Positions 1 through 10,153 of a stretch of 64,000 nucleotides of DNA are shown here, piece by piece. This stretch comes from Salvia splendens. Lineage: Eukaryota > Streptophyta > Magnoliopsida > Lamiales > Lamiaceae. Location: assembly GCF_004379255.2 (NCBI RefSeq), contig NC_056047.1:27790293-27854292 (forward strand). Reading direction: 5' to 3'. A program made the position numbers and the translations under genes. A model generated the notes under the pieces. That model ran no database searches. It was not told where the DNA came from and was given only the letters and a program-made list of their open reading frames with translations. Numbering within the stretch: the stretch's first letter is position 1; every line of letters starts with the position of its first letter.

Positions 1-261
1 AAAAAACTAAATACATATTTCACCTCATATTTTCTTGACCATTCCCTTTCATCCTTCATTCAAGGGCTGAAGTTTGGTTGGTCGTTATTAGTTCTTGTTT
101 GTTCTTGATTTGTTTTTTACTTGTGTTATCTTTGCAAAAGAGAAAGAGTGGTAAAAGGCTTGAGTTGTGAGATTATTTGAGGGGAGGTAAAAGCCAACGA
201 GTGATATACACGAGTGTTTTGTGAGATTAATTTTTGTGTGATACACGAGTGAACTGTGAGG
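1..261 (+). other. gypsy-1 untranslated leader
   Basis: Untranslated leader upstream of gag. It matches the leader of gypsy-3 (about 48680-48938) and gypsy-2 (about 40780-41028) base for base over long stretches, including the text with repeated 'acacgagtg'. The A-rich tract at position 1 continues a longer A-rich leader seen whole in the other two copies. Confidence 0.75.
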
Positions 262-1084
262 ATGGATTCTATTGATGAAAATCAAATTGATCCTACGTTG
301 CAAGCCATCCAACAACATTTTAGAAGGCTTGGACGTGTTCTGGAAAGTGTTTCAGAGCGCTTGGAGAGGCTGGAACTTCAAGCAAATGCAAACAATAACG
401 AGGACGAAGAGAGTGGAGGAGAGGATAATGCTTCACATAAGCATCGAAATGAGAGGCATGGAAATGGTAGAAGAGGGCGTACAAATGAAGTTGATGGTGA
501 TTTGAGAAGTATCAAACTGAAGATCCCATCATTCCAAGGAAGGAGTGACCCCGAAGCTTATTTGGAGTGGGAGAGAAAGGTGGATCTCATCTTTGAATGT
601 CACAACTATTTCGAGGAGAAAAAGGTTAGGCTTGCTGCTATTGAATTCACTGACTATGCTATAGTTTGGTGGGATCAATTGACAACTAGTACAAGGCGAT
701 ATGGAGGAAGACCAGTTTCGACTTGGGAAGAAATGAAAGGCATAATGCGTAAGAGATTTGTACCTTTTAATTTTTTCCCGAATTGTATCAAAAATTACAA
801 TCTATGAAACAAGGTACTAAATCTGTTGATGAGTACTACAAAGAGATGGAGATTGCTATGATTAGGGCAAATGTTGAAGAAGATAGAGAACCAACCATGG
901 CTCGATTCTTATGTGGGCTGAATAGGGAGATTGCAAACATTGTGGAGCTTCAACACTATGTGGAGTTGGAGGACATGGTTCATACGGCCAAGAAGGTGGA
1001 GGGACAATTGAAGAAGAAGGGAACAATCCAAAAGAATTTTTCAACAAGTTCTCATTCGTCAAGGACAAAAGAGTGGACTTCATC
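262..1084 (+). pseudogene. gag: gypsy-1 gag, 5' part, frameshifted
   Basis: Capsid-type Gag protein that would coat the element RNA. The ATG at 262 was chosen because it matches the start in gypsy-3 (48939); the frame is open only from the codon pair before it. A coiled-coil-like N-terminus (LESVSERLERLE) is followed by an acidic/basic linker and the retrotransposon gag domain (FQGRSDPEAYLEWE, then WWDQL and the KSVDEYY stretch). Around 768-785 the text that reads SHYFRELYQK in gypsy-3 is altered and shifted, and the remaining part continues in another frame from about 790. The reading frame then ends in foreign sequence at about 1085, where LINE A and its Athila flank were inserted; the gag tail resumes at 17666. 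Confidence 0.85.
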
Positions 1085-1088
1085 CAAA
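1048..1088 (+). repeat. Left copy of 41-bp direct duplication of gag flanking the LINE A insertion
   Basis: The 41 bases here recur at 17666-17706 with one mismatch (g/t in 'attcgtcaa' against 'attcttcaa'). Both copies are gag sequence, and gypsy-3 has the stretch only once. It behaves as a very long target-site duplication around the block 1089-17665. Confidence 0.8.
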
Positions 1089-1269
1089 ACGGCCAGTACT
1101 CCCGATTTGATTGCGATGGTCCGCATCCCAGGAGTAGCGGCGATGGCATGTGTGGGCTCTCTCTCATCATGAGCCTGTAGAGAGCCGATTCCCGAGTCGT
1201 CAGGGACAAGGGCCATTTTTACTTCTGCTTGTTCATGTGGTGGTGGGTTTGTGTTCTGCTCAGTGGCTG
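1085..1269 (-). mobile_element. Athila fragment lying beyond the 3' end of LINE A
   Basis: This stretch matches 26144-26328, where it is the start of the Athila gag (ATG complement at 1214-1216, matching 26273-26275) and its upstream sequence. It ends exactly at the LINE poly-T tract, at the same Athila base where LINE D sits. The other edge shares the short string 'caaaa' with the gag target. It is best read as flank carried along with the LINE, not as a separate insertion. Confidence 0.8.
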
Positions 1270-1465
1270 CTTTTTTTTTTTTTTTTTACAGTTCTCGGTT
1301 ACAAATGATCTTAATCGAAGCCAAAATACAAAACTATTACAACCAACTCAAGAACAAAAGCAATCAAATGCAACTCACAAACATCAAACTTGGCTCTAAG
1401 CACTTAAGAGTAGGTCGGGGTTGTGTCATGGCTAGCTCGACACCTGCATACTCTATGGTGATCAA

Positions 1466-2364
1466 TTAAGTCTCTCCATCTTCACGAACGCGGATATTCG
1501 GGGTCCCCTTCTGCTCCAATCGGATGATATCTGTAAGGGCCTCCGGCGCATCTTGTTCGGACCAGGTTTGGCTGTAGATCATGTCAGTACCCATCTTCGC
1601 GAGTAAGTCGGCCGCCTTGTTGCCTTCCCGATGGATGAAAGTTGTTCGGAGGGTGAGCCTGCGCTTTAGCAAGGCAATGTGCGCCATGGCGTGGCGAGTA
1701 TGGGCAGGGCCCCATTGTGCCCCTTTGATAAGGTTAATGGCTTGCTCGGCATCCGACTCGAGCCAAATTGGTTTCGTATGGGTCTCGGCCATCTTTAATC
1801 CATGCTGTATAGCAAGCAGCTCGGCCTCGAGGGGTGATTGTGCTTCGAGGGGTAAGGCATAAGCCAAAATCAACGTGCCCGAATGATCCTGAATAATGCC
1901 CCCTCCCCCGGCCTTACCAGACCTATCGAAGTATGATCCATCTGTGTTTAGTTTGATCCAAGGCTGATCCGGAGGCTCCCATTTGATCATCATTGCAAGC
2001 GGAAGTGGTCTTAGGCATTCGGCACGGCTAGGGATGGCGACTCCAAGCCGAACTCCCCTCCAATGTTTTGGCTTGAGTCTTCCATTCTCCATGTTGTTAC
2101 GGATAAAGGTAATGGTCTGCCACACAACGTTATTCGCCCTGAACTGGAGTTCATGATGGCGGCTTCTATTTCGTCTGCCCAGAGGAACCAAAAGATGATG
2201 TAAGGCAAGGCTCGGCTAAGATGTTTCCTACCTGGTTGCTGCGTTCTTCTCGCCCATACTTCAATTCGTGTGGGTATGGTGTCGTTTATCCCAAGTGGTG
2301 AAGAGGGGCCCTCGAACCATCCATCAAATTCTTTCCATACTCTTCTCGCCCCTACGCCTTGGAT
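1466..2364 (-). pseudogene. ORF2: LINE A ORF2, C-terminal part (RNase H)
   Basis: C-terminal end of ORF2, separated from the rest by LINE B. The RNase H domain carries the expected acidic residues in IKLNTDGSYF, LEAELLAI, LESDAEQA and NKAADLLAKMG, so the fold core is still readable. RNase H in plant L1 elements is thought to help remove the RNA template during reverse transcription. A frameshift near 2190 breaks the link with the preceding WFLW tract. The stop is the complement at 1466-1468, followed by a 3' UTR of about 180 bases. Confidence 0.85.
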
Positions 2365-2382
2365 GAAGAGGTGTTGGAGGGA
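2365..2382 (+). repeat. Left target-site duplication of LINE B (18 bp)
   Basis: 'gaagaggtgttggaggga' occurs here and at 10136-10153, on both sides of LINE B. LINE D has this ORF2 site once (near 27426, one base different), which proves that LINE B landed inside LINE A. Confidence 0.95.
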
Positions 2383-2656
2383 ATCACGTGGTTGATACTA
2401 AGCGCGAGAGGAATTGTAAGTTAGAGAGAGACGCTCTCCCTTCTCTCTAGAATCCCCCACCACGTTTTGAGTTCCCACATCGCCGCCCACCCCATTCTCG
2501 CTCGGCTCACCACTGTCGACGGTCCCCCTCACGCCCCCGCTCCACCAGCCACCCACCATCCTCCCGACCTCGGATTCTCACCAACCAACCCACTCCCTTG
2601 GCTAAGGCACGAACAAAGCTCCGGAGCGGCTGGTGACTCGACTCATTCTCTCGATC

Positions 2657-5600
2657 ATGCCGGAGCGCCTGCCGGATCCCCCCCCGGAGTCAGAAGAACC
2701 GCGCACCATCTCGGACCAGCTAATGGTCCTCCGGCCGGCCGAGGACCCTCTCTCGGACCAGCCAATGAATTTCACGTCGGAGGAGTCTCCCTCCATAATT
2801 TTTCCCTGCAGGAAAGTGGCGAGGAAAACTTTGAAAATGAAGGTGAAGGCACGGAAAAGTACACCAGCCCCTCCCATCAAAGGCACTGGTCGGAAAAGGT
2901 TCGTACCCTCACCGATGCCGGAGGACAAGCAACTTAGGAAGAAGATTGATTTCGGGGCCGAAGGGAGCTCGCCGGTCGGAAGCCCAAAATGCAAAGGCCC
3001 CATCTTCCCGACGTCGATGGAGCCCTCCCCTAATCTCAACGGTGAAGATGAAGCTAAGATTAATGAAGAACTTGCCGGCGCCAGAACTGTTGACAACGCT
3101 CCGGCCGATGACCTTGCGGCCGGCGCAAACGCGGGGACCGGTGACGGAGGAGAGCACAACCCCCCACATGATGGCTGCTCGGAGAGAGATGGCTCTAGCA
3201 CGGGTCAAAAGGCCTGGGTGGACGCGCTAGTCAACTTGCCCGAAATGGGCACAACAACAAAATCACTTTCCGAAAGTTCCTTGGCGCCTTGCCACTTCGG
3301 AACACCACGTGATGCTGGCCCCAATGCATCCGTTGAGCCCCCAAAACAACAAAAATCTAGCTCCTTTTTGCAGCAACCCAACTTTCCCGAATTGGCTTGG
3401 AGACCAAAACCTCCTTCCGAAAGTGGGCTAACTCCTTTCCGTCCCAAGAGCTCACGTGAGACGATTGTCGTGGAGGCCCCAACGCAACCAACAAAGGCCG
3501 AAATCATCCACTTAGCCGCCTTGGACTCGGCGGAGATGCTAGACACATTGGTTGCGCAACCTCTCATTACGGCCGGTCACAAACCACTGGAGTTCCCCCT
3601 AAACCCTTCGGGATGCATGCAAAGTGTCACACACACACCTCGGGATGGAAATGGACCCTCTCTTGAGGACTTTCCCCCTCTCGAACGAGGACGAACTAGC
3701 AAGCTCCGAGCTACGTTTGAGGCTAGTTCGGAACATTACAGTGCGGAGTTCGGCCAGCCGCGACCGAAGTCGAACCCTAACGTCTACCGAGAAAAGCCTT
3801 TTATCGAGACGATGAACAAGGCCACGCCTAGTGCCGAGATGGTTGCAGTGACAAGAGACACACCAACACCCAACGATACGCCTATGGATGATGCCGAACA
3901 GACCCTCACCGAGAAGGAAAAAGTCGAGAAGATCCACACCGAGAAAGAAAAAGCCGAAAAGCCGAGAATGGAAAAGCCGAGAAGGGCACACAACGGCAAC
4001 GTAGGTGCCGAGAAGATCCACACCGAGAATGGAGAAGCCGAACTCAACAATCCGAAGAGAAATGGAAACACACCTAAGTCCGCGACGGATGCCGCAACAC
4101 AAGGGCTGAATGTAGTTAATCAACTTGGGGGGGTAGAAGCTACACTGGGGCCCTCGCCGTGGCCGAAATCGATGGCGGACTTGCTTAGGGGTACCCCGTC
4201 GGGCTCGGCGAGTAACACTCTACAAGGCCGGGGTGAAGGCGCCGCAAGCCACCCCGGTCGGCCGAAAACGATGGCGGACATGCTCAAAGGCTCGACTGAC
4301 CCTACCGGCCCCCAAGCCTTTGAACCGGATAAGCTCCAGAACATTGGATTTGCTTCAGTGTCCGACGGCATCCCGGCCATTTACTTCTCCGGAGCGGAAA
4401 CTCAAAAGCTTGCTGAGAGCATGGGACACGCCATTGTGGGTAAGTTTTCTCACTCTATCCCTACGGGACTGCAAATCCAAAAGACCCTCGACAATATTAA
4501 ACTTCGGTGTGGATTTAGTTGGAAGTACATTAATGCTAAACATATTCTCATTCAATGCGAGGACTTGGCGGACTATGCCCGAATCCTTGGAGGCCCAAGG
4601 GGTACGCCCGTTTGGCTCATTGACCGACACCCGATGAGGGTCTTCAAATGGTCCCCGGACTTTGATGCTTACTGCGAGTCCCCCATTGCGGCAATCTGGT
4701 GCAACCTAATTGGCCTCCCCATTCATCTTTTCGACCAATCCGCCTTATTCGCCATCGGCAAGCTTCTCGGCAATCCAATACAAATTGATCGAGCCACGGC
4801 AAACAAGACTCGGCTTTCATTTGCCCGAATCTGCGTCGAGATAGACATCACAAAACCACCTACCGAAGAGATAATCCTCGATCTTGGTGGGCGAGAAACG
4901 GTGCAGCGAGTCCGATGGGACAAGATACCATCATATTGCCGAGAATGCAAACATGTCGGCCATGCAAGTGAGGTGTGCTATGCGACGGGCAAGAAGGAAC
5001 GGCCGCCAAAGAGAAACTACCACAACGGCCCGCCAAAACAGCCACAACCCGAGAGACAGACCGAGAAGGGGAAGCAAGATATGGGGAAGAATGCCTCCAG
5101 CTCCAACGAATGGAAACATCAGGGGAAGAAGCAAGGCAAGGCCGGTGATCGACCAAACAATAACAAAACAAATGGGGAGGACTCCGGTGATACTTCCTGG
5201 GAGGGACCGAACTCCAAGGGTGACTCTACTTTGGGGAGCGGACCGAGCTCCGGAACTCAGAATGCCGGGCTTATTGCCGGGATCGAGATTGGGAAGTCCC
5301 CACCGAACCGGGGGAATCCATTGCATCCCACCACCGAACCACCAACACCACGTGGGAACATGGACGTGGAGTGGGGCTCCCCCATTGCGAGGAGTTTGGT
5401 CTCACCAGTTCGGCGAGGGAATCCGAGAGGAGGCGCGCGCCATGCTTTGACAAGGGGGCGTGGGTTCTTCTCGGCAAAGAACCACATGAGCACTAACCAA
5501 TATTATACTCTCATGGAGAACGGAGAATTTGATGTTGAGAATTGTGGGGATGCGGACGAAGACCTTATGGAATTGCATGTGGGGGCCGAGAAGTTAGGAG

Positions 5601-5710
5601 GCAACAGTTCGGCCGAGGACGCCGAGGAGGTCGCTCCGAACAAAGAGCAACACCGTACTGACTATCAAGGAGGGCCTTCAACCTCTTTGGGTACGCACCC
5701 TTCTTGTTAA
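2657..5710 (+). CDS. ORF1: LINE B ORF1: DUF4283 / zinc-knuckle RNA-binding protein
   Basis: Nucleic-acid-binding partner of the LINE ribonucleoprotein, about 1017 residues and uninterrupted. The ATG at 2657 is the first in a frame that is open from a GTG at 2633. The N-terminal 550 residues are low-complexity, rich in Pro, Ser, Lys and Glu, with two EKIHTE-type repeats near residues 425 and 455. A DUF4283-type domain spans roughly residues 580-740 (YFSGAETQKLAESMGH ... HPMRVFKWSPDFDAY ... ICVEIDITKPP). A C-X2-C-X4-H-X4-C knuckle (YCRECKHVGH) follows at about 768, then a basic Gly/Asn-rich tail. The TAA stop is 2 bases before the ORF2 ATG. Its function as an RNA-binding chaperone is known for the family; activity of this copy is unknown. 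Confidence 0.9.
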   Translation: MPERLPDPPPESEEPRTISDQLMVLRPAEDPLSDQPMNFTSEESPSIIFPCRKVARKTLKMKVKARKSTPAPPIKGTGRKRFVPSPMPEDKQLRKKIDFGAEGSSPVGSPKCKGPIFPTSMEPSPNLNGEDEAKINEELAGARTVDNAPADDLAAGANAGTGDGGEHNPPHDGCSERDGSSTGQKAWVDALVNLPEMGTTTKSLSESSLAPCHFGTPRDAGPNASVEPPKQQKSSSFLQQPNFPELAWRPKPPSESGLTPFRPKSSRETIVVEAPTQPTKAEIIHLAALDSAEMLDTLVAQPLITAGHKPLEFPLNPSGCMQSVTHTPRDGNGPSLEDFPPLERGRTSKLRATFEASSEHYSAEFGQPRPKSNPNVYREKPFIETMNKATPSAEMVAVTRDTPTPNDTPMDDAEQTLTEKEKVEKIHTEKEKAEKPRMEKPRRAHNGNVGAEKIHTENGEAELNNPKRNGNTPKSATDAATQGLNVVNQLGGVEATLGPSPWPKSMADLLRGTPSGSASNTLQGRGEGAASHPGRPKTMADMLKGSTDPTGPQAFEPDKLQNIGFASVSDGIPAIYFSGAETQKLAESMGHAIVGKFSHSIPTGLQIQKTLDNIKLRCGFSWKYINAKHILIQCEDLADYARILGGPRGTPVWLIDRHPMRVFKWSPDFDAYCESPIAAIWCNLIGLPIHLFDQSALFAIGKLLGNPIQIDRATANKTRLSFARICVEIDITKPPTEEIILDLGGRETVQRVRWDKIPSYCRECKHVGHASEVCYATGKKERPPKRNYHNGPPKQPQPERQTEKGKQDMGKNASSSNEWKHQGKKQGKAGDRPNNNKTNGEDSGDTSWEGPNSKGDSTLGSGPSSGTQNAGLIAGIEIGKSPPNRGNPLHPTTEPPTPRGNMDVEWGSPIARSLVSPVRRGNPRGGARHALTRGRGFFSAKNHMSTNQYYTLMENGEFDVENCGDADEDLMELHVGAEKLGGNSSAEDAEEVAPNKEQHRTDYQGGPSTSLGTHPSC

Positions 5711-5712
5711 TA

Positions 5713-8700
5713 ATGTCGTACAATCTCATGTTTTGGAACGTGAGGGGGATCGCGAATGCGCCCACTCAAAACGTTCTGAAAAGACTAATTGGTTGTCATA
5801 ATGTTTTATTTCTTGCAATAATGGAACCGCTCACACAACCGGACCCGGACCGTTTCTCTAAGGCCTTGGGGCTGTCCTTCATTGGTTCGAACATGAACGA
5901 GAAGATTTGGATGTTTGCGGAAGAGGGGTCCACTTTTGATATTGAGGTTGACTCGGAACAAATTCTCCACGGGTACCTCAAATCCCACCGCCTTGCTAGG
6001 CCGGTGGCCATCTCAGCCGTGTACGCCAAATGTACAAGGGCTGAAAGACATCACCTATGGGACAAGATGAGAGAGATTGCCGGGCCTCTTGAGGGAACAC
6101 CTTGGATCATCGGTGGCGATTTCAACACCATGCTATCTCATCAAGACAGAGTTGGAAGTGATACCAACCGGCAAGCCGAGATGGTAGATTTTGCGGAGGC
6201 AACGGAAGATTGTAGGCTGCTTGACCCTGGTTTTGATGGAGCGGCATTCACTTGGGCCAAGAATGGCCTTTTTGAAAGGTTGGATAGAGTGCTTGTCAGC
6301 GAGGATTGGACTAAGACCTTCGAGGCTACTCGGGTTACGAACCTCCCCCGGATTGCCTCGGACCATGGACCAATTCTTGTCAGGTGCACGAAGATGAACA
6401 CATCCGCTGGAGCCAAGGCTTTCAGGTTCCAGAACATGTGGATCCGACATGAAGGATTCATGGCCGTAGTGCAAAAAGCATGGGAGGAGCCCACGGGGGC
6501 GGGTGGAATCCTAAACATTCAAATCAAGCAGGCCAGAGTTAAAAAGGCCCTTAAGGAGTGGAACAAAGAGGTTTTTGGAAACATTCATGCTAATCTAAAA
6601 GAAAAGGAGGAAGAAATTGCTTTGGCCCAATCTTGTTTCGAAGCAAGGCCGACCCCGGATCACAGGACAGCGATCAACAAACACATTGCCGAGTACATCC
6701 TTTTGCTGAAAATGGAAGAAGATTTTTGGCGACAGAAGGCAGCTCTGAGGTGGCTTGCCGAGGGAGACAAAAATACCCGGTTCTACCAAAGCTGGGTGAA
6801 ACAAAAGAGGGTTCGTCTCCGCATCCATTCAATACGTGTCAATGGGCAGGAGCTCACCGAGGAAGCCGAGATTAAAAAGTCCGCAGTGGAGTTCTTCCAA
6901 CAACTCCTTGCCCCCAACAATCCGATACTTGAAGATCCAGACCTTGACCTAATCCAGCAGGTCCACTCAGCCGAGCAGTTCGCTGACATCGCAGATGCTC
7001 CAAGTGCGGACGAGGTCAGGAGTGCCACCTTTTGCATTTCCGGAGATAGTGCACCCGGACCCGACGGCTTCTCGGCCACCTTCTATCAAGCCTGCTGGCC
7101 TATTGTGGGGCCGGAGGTAGTGGACGCAATCAGACAGTTCTTCAGAGGGGCCTTCCTGCCGAGGAGCATCACGGCCACAAGCATAGTCCTTATCCCAAAG
7201 AAGGCTTCGCCGGAATCATGGACCGACTACCGACCCATCAGTCTCTGCAATGTTTTAAACAAGATCATTACCAAGGTACTCACCTCTCGACTCTCTCCTT
7301 TCCTCCCACAGGTCATCTCCCCAAACCAAAGTGGATTTGTCAAAGGTCGGCTCCTTAACGACAACGCACTTCTGGCTCAAGAGATGTTCCATGAGCTTGC
7401 TAGATGCTCCCCAGCGCCTAATGTGGCAGTAAAGATTGACATGGCTAAAGCCTATGATAGGGTCCAATGGCCATTCCTCTTCAAAGTTTTACGCCGTATG
7501 GGTTTCCCGGATTCATGGATTTCACTTATGGAGAGGTGTATTGGGTGTTGCTGGTTCTCGGTCCTTGTTAACGGGGCACCCTCGGGCTTCTTTAGATCAA
7601 CTCGAGGACTTCGGCAAGGAGACCCGATCTCCCCTGCTCTGTTCGTAATCGCGGCGGACTACCTGTCCCGAGCATTAGATAAGCTCATCCTCGGCCAAAA
7701 GGACATGACGTTCAAAGCCTCCCGGAGATGCATGGAGAAGCCATCTAGCCTATGCGGACGACATTATCATCTTCACTCAAGCGGCGGCAAATCCTATGCG
7801 CCGGCTAAGAGCCTGTCTCGAAAAATATGAAAGAGTCTCCGGCCAACAAGTCAGCCTCGCCAAGAGTAATTTCTATATTGCCAAGGCCCATGAACATTGG
7901 GCAAACTCGATCCAGGCGGAAGGAGGCTTCTCTAGAGGGGCCTTTCCTTTTCTCTATCTCGGTGTCCCTATCTACCGTGGTGTCAAGCGCACGGACATGT
8001 TCCTCTTTCTACGGGAAAAGATTGCAAGAAGGATCTCAGGATGGGCACACCGTCACCTATCCTTTGGAGGAAGGCTTACGTTGATTAAGAGCACTCTTGA
8101 AGCGATCCCCTTGCACATCTTTCAAGCCGTCGAGCCCACGGCCGGTACCCTCAAGCAACTTGATCAACAAATGGCCCGATTCTTTTGGGGGTCTACGAAT
8201 GAAAAGAAGCGGACCCATTGGATTGGATGGGAACAAATGTGCCGGCCCACTGATGAAGGAGGCCTTGGGATCCGAAAAACTATGGAGGTCCTCCACGCTT
8301 TCAATATCAAACTTTGGTGGCGATTTCGGGAGCAAAACTCCCTTTGGGCAAGATACATGATGGCAAAATATTGCTCCAACTCCACACCGCTCACCTTGAG
8401 ATTGCCGAGCAGGAGTAGCCCTACGTGGAGAAGGCTCTCAAGAGCATGGCCCCTCGCGCAACCGCACATGAGATGGCTAGTGGGACAAGGGGACATCTAC
8501 TTCTGGGATGACATTTGGCTTGGCAATAGCCCTCTGAGGGAACTTAGCCTTGATGATAGGGGAAGACCAACCACCCGGGTCTCGGAGTTCATTACAAATG
8601 GTGGTTGGGATGTGCCCAAGCTTCAACTCCTTCACAATCAGGCCGGCCTCCCTCAGCATGTTATCGATGGCATCATTAATACACCGATCCTCCATGACGA

Positions 8701-9877
8701 ACAGGATATCCCGAGGTGGAACCTCTCTAAGCATGGGGAATTCACGGTGGCTTCGACATGGGACACACTTCGAGGACGAAACCCGATCATCCATGGTTTG
8801 GGGGACGTTTGGAAGGTAGGCCTCACCAACTCAATAGCCATCTTTATCTGGAGGCTTCTCTCCAATCGGGTGCCGGTTGACACGAAACTTCAGTGGCGGG
8901 AGATTGAGCTAGCTTCTAAGTGCCAATGCTGCCCCCACAGACCGAACACTGAGTCACTCCAACACCTCTTCATCCAGGGATATGGAGCTCGCAGAGTATG
9001 GAGTGAGTTCGACGGCTGGTTCACAGGCCCGTTCCCACGCATCCATATCAATGACACAATCCCTACGAGAATCGAAGTGTGGGCGCGAAGGTGCCAACAG
9101 CCGAACAAGAAACATCTTAGCCGAGCCACTCCATACCTCATCCTTTGGTTTATATGGTCGGAGAGAAACAGGAGCCGCCACCAAGGCACACAGTTTAAAC
9201 CACAAAACGTGGTATGGCAGGTCCACATGTTCATTCGAAATGCTATGTCTAATGGAAGCTTGAAGCCGAAACATTGGAAGGGAGTTAAACTTGGAATCAA
9301 TATTCCTCAACAAGCGGCGGCAATCAGGGCGCTACCCCTAGCCATGGCAATCAAATGGAACCCCCCGGATCAGCCGTGGATAAAGCTCAACACGGATGGC
9401 TCCTATAATGAAGCGAACGGCAGTACAGGGGCTGGCGGGATCATTCGAGTCCACTCGGGTAAGATGCTCGTCGCCGTCAGCACACCCCTTGAAGCCCACT
9501 CGGCGTTAGAAGCGGAGCTGTTGGCCATGATTCACGGGCTAAATATAGCCAAGGAATACGGCCTACCAATCTGGATTGAGTCAGATGCAGAGCAAGCAAT
9601 CAAATTGGTCAATGGGACGGGATGGGGGCCGGCACTCGCTCGGCAAGCGGTGGCGCAACTAACCATTCTCAAACGCCAACTCAAATTCCGAGCCACCTTC
9701 ATACACAGGGAGGGGAACAAAGCGGCGGACTTCCTTGCGAAAATGGGACTAGTCCAAGACAGTGGCCTACGAATGCACTACAACTCAGCACCGAGAGAAC
9801 TATTGGACTTGGTTAGATTGGACGAGATGGGAGTGTCGCACATCCGAAACCTAGACGGGGACGGGCATCAAAGTTGA
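5713..9877 (+). pseudogene. ORF2: LINE B ORF2: EN-RT-zf-RVT-RNase H, one 2-base deletion
   Basis: Enzyme of target-primed reverse transcription. The ATG at 5713 follows the ORF1 stop by 2 bases. The EN domain (5713-6390) shows FWNVRG, the catalytic Glu in IMEPL, GGDFN and SDHGPI. RT (about 7040-7960) shows YRPISLCN, VKIDMAKAYDRV and GLRQGDPISPALF. At about 7734 'gagatcagcc' of the related copies reads 'gagaagcc', a 2-base loss directly before the YADD motif, so the frame splits there and resumes in the second frame through 9877. The second part has zf-RVT (CQCCPHRPNTESLQHLF) and RNase H (NTDGS, EAEL, ESDAEQA, NKAAD). Except for this deletion all recognisable catalytic motifs are present. Confidence 0.92.
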
Positions 9878-10091
9878 TCATGAGACGACGGGAGACAATA
9901 GTGACTAGCTTTGTGGTTAATTGTTTTTTGGAAAGGAGTATGATGAGGTCCGAACCTTGTGGGATCGGACCGCATACTACTCTTGATTTTGTTACGGCAC
10001 ACCACTTTTGGGTGTGGCCACGCCTTGTAATTATCTCTTGTGGAAATATAGGGATGAGGGACCCACGAACCCTCCACCGTAGAGGTGTTTG

Positions 10092-10135
<44 letters not shown>
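9878..10135 (+). other. LINE B 3' UTR with three hairpins and poly-A tail
   Basis: Three short inverted repeats can be folded. 9947-9971 has stem GGTCCGA/TCGGACC. 9996-10019 has stem CACACC/GGTGTG with loop ACTTTTG. 10075-10087 has stem CACC/GGTG just before the 'gtttgatt' and poly-A. The same three occur in LINEs C, F, I, J and K, some with paired base changes. The 3' UTR of a LINE is what its RT recognises in stringent types, so these are candidate RT-binding structures. Confidence 0.7.
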
Positions 10136-10137
<2 letters not shown>

Positions 10138-10153
10138 AGAGGTGTTGGAGGGA
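10136..10153 (+). repeat. Right target-site duplication of LINE B (18 bp)
   Basis: Exact match of 2365-2382, directly after the LINE B poly-A run. LINE A ORF2 resumes from here. Confidence 0.95.

Larger units (their letters stand above)
2383..10135 (+). mobile_element. LINE B: near-complete L1-type LINE inserted in LINE A
   Basis: About 7.75 kb, bounded by a perfect 18-bp duplication and ending in a long poly-A run (10095-10135). It has a 5' UTR with the GAATTGTAAG start and a GAGAGA/TCTCTC hairpin (about 2410-2450), ORF1 (2657-5710), ORF2 (5713-9877) and a 3' UTR with three hairpins. The first 27 bases (2383-2409) are not shared with LINE H and may be extra 5' sequence. The only clear lesion in its coding content is a 2-base deletion in RT, so it is among the youngest elements here. 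Confidence 0.95.
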
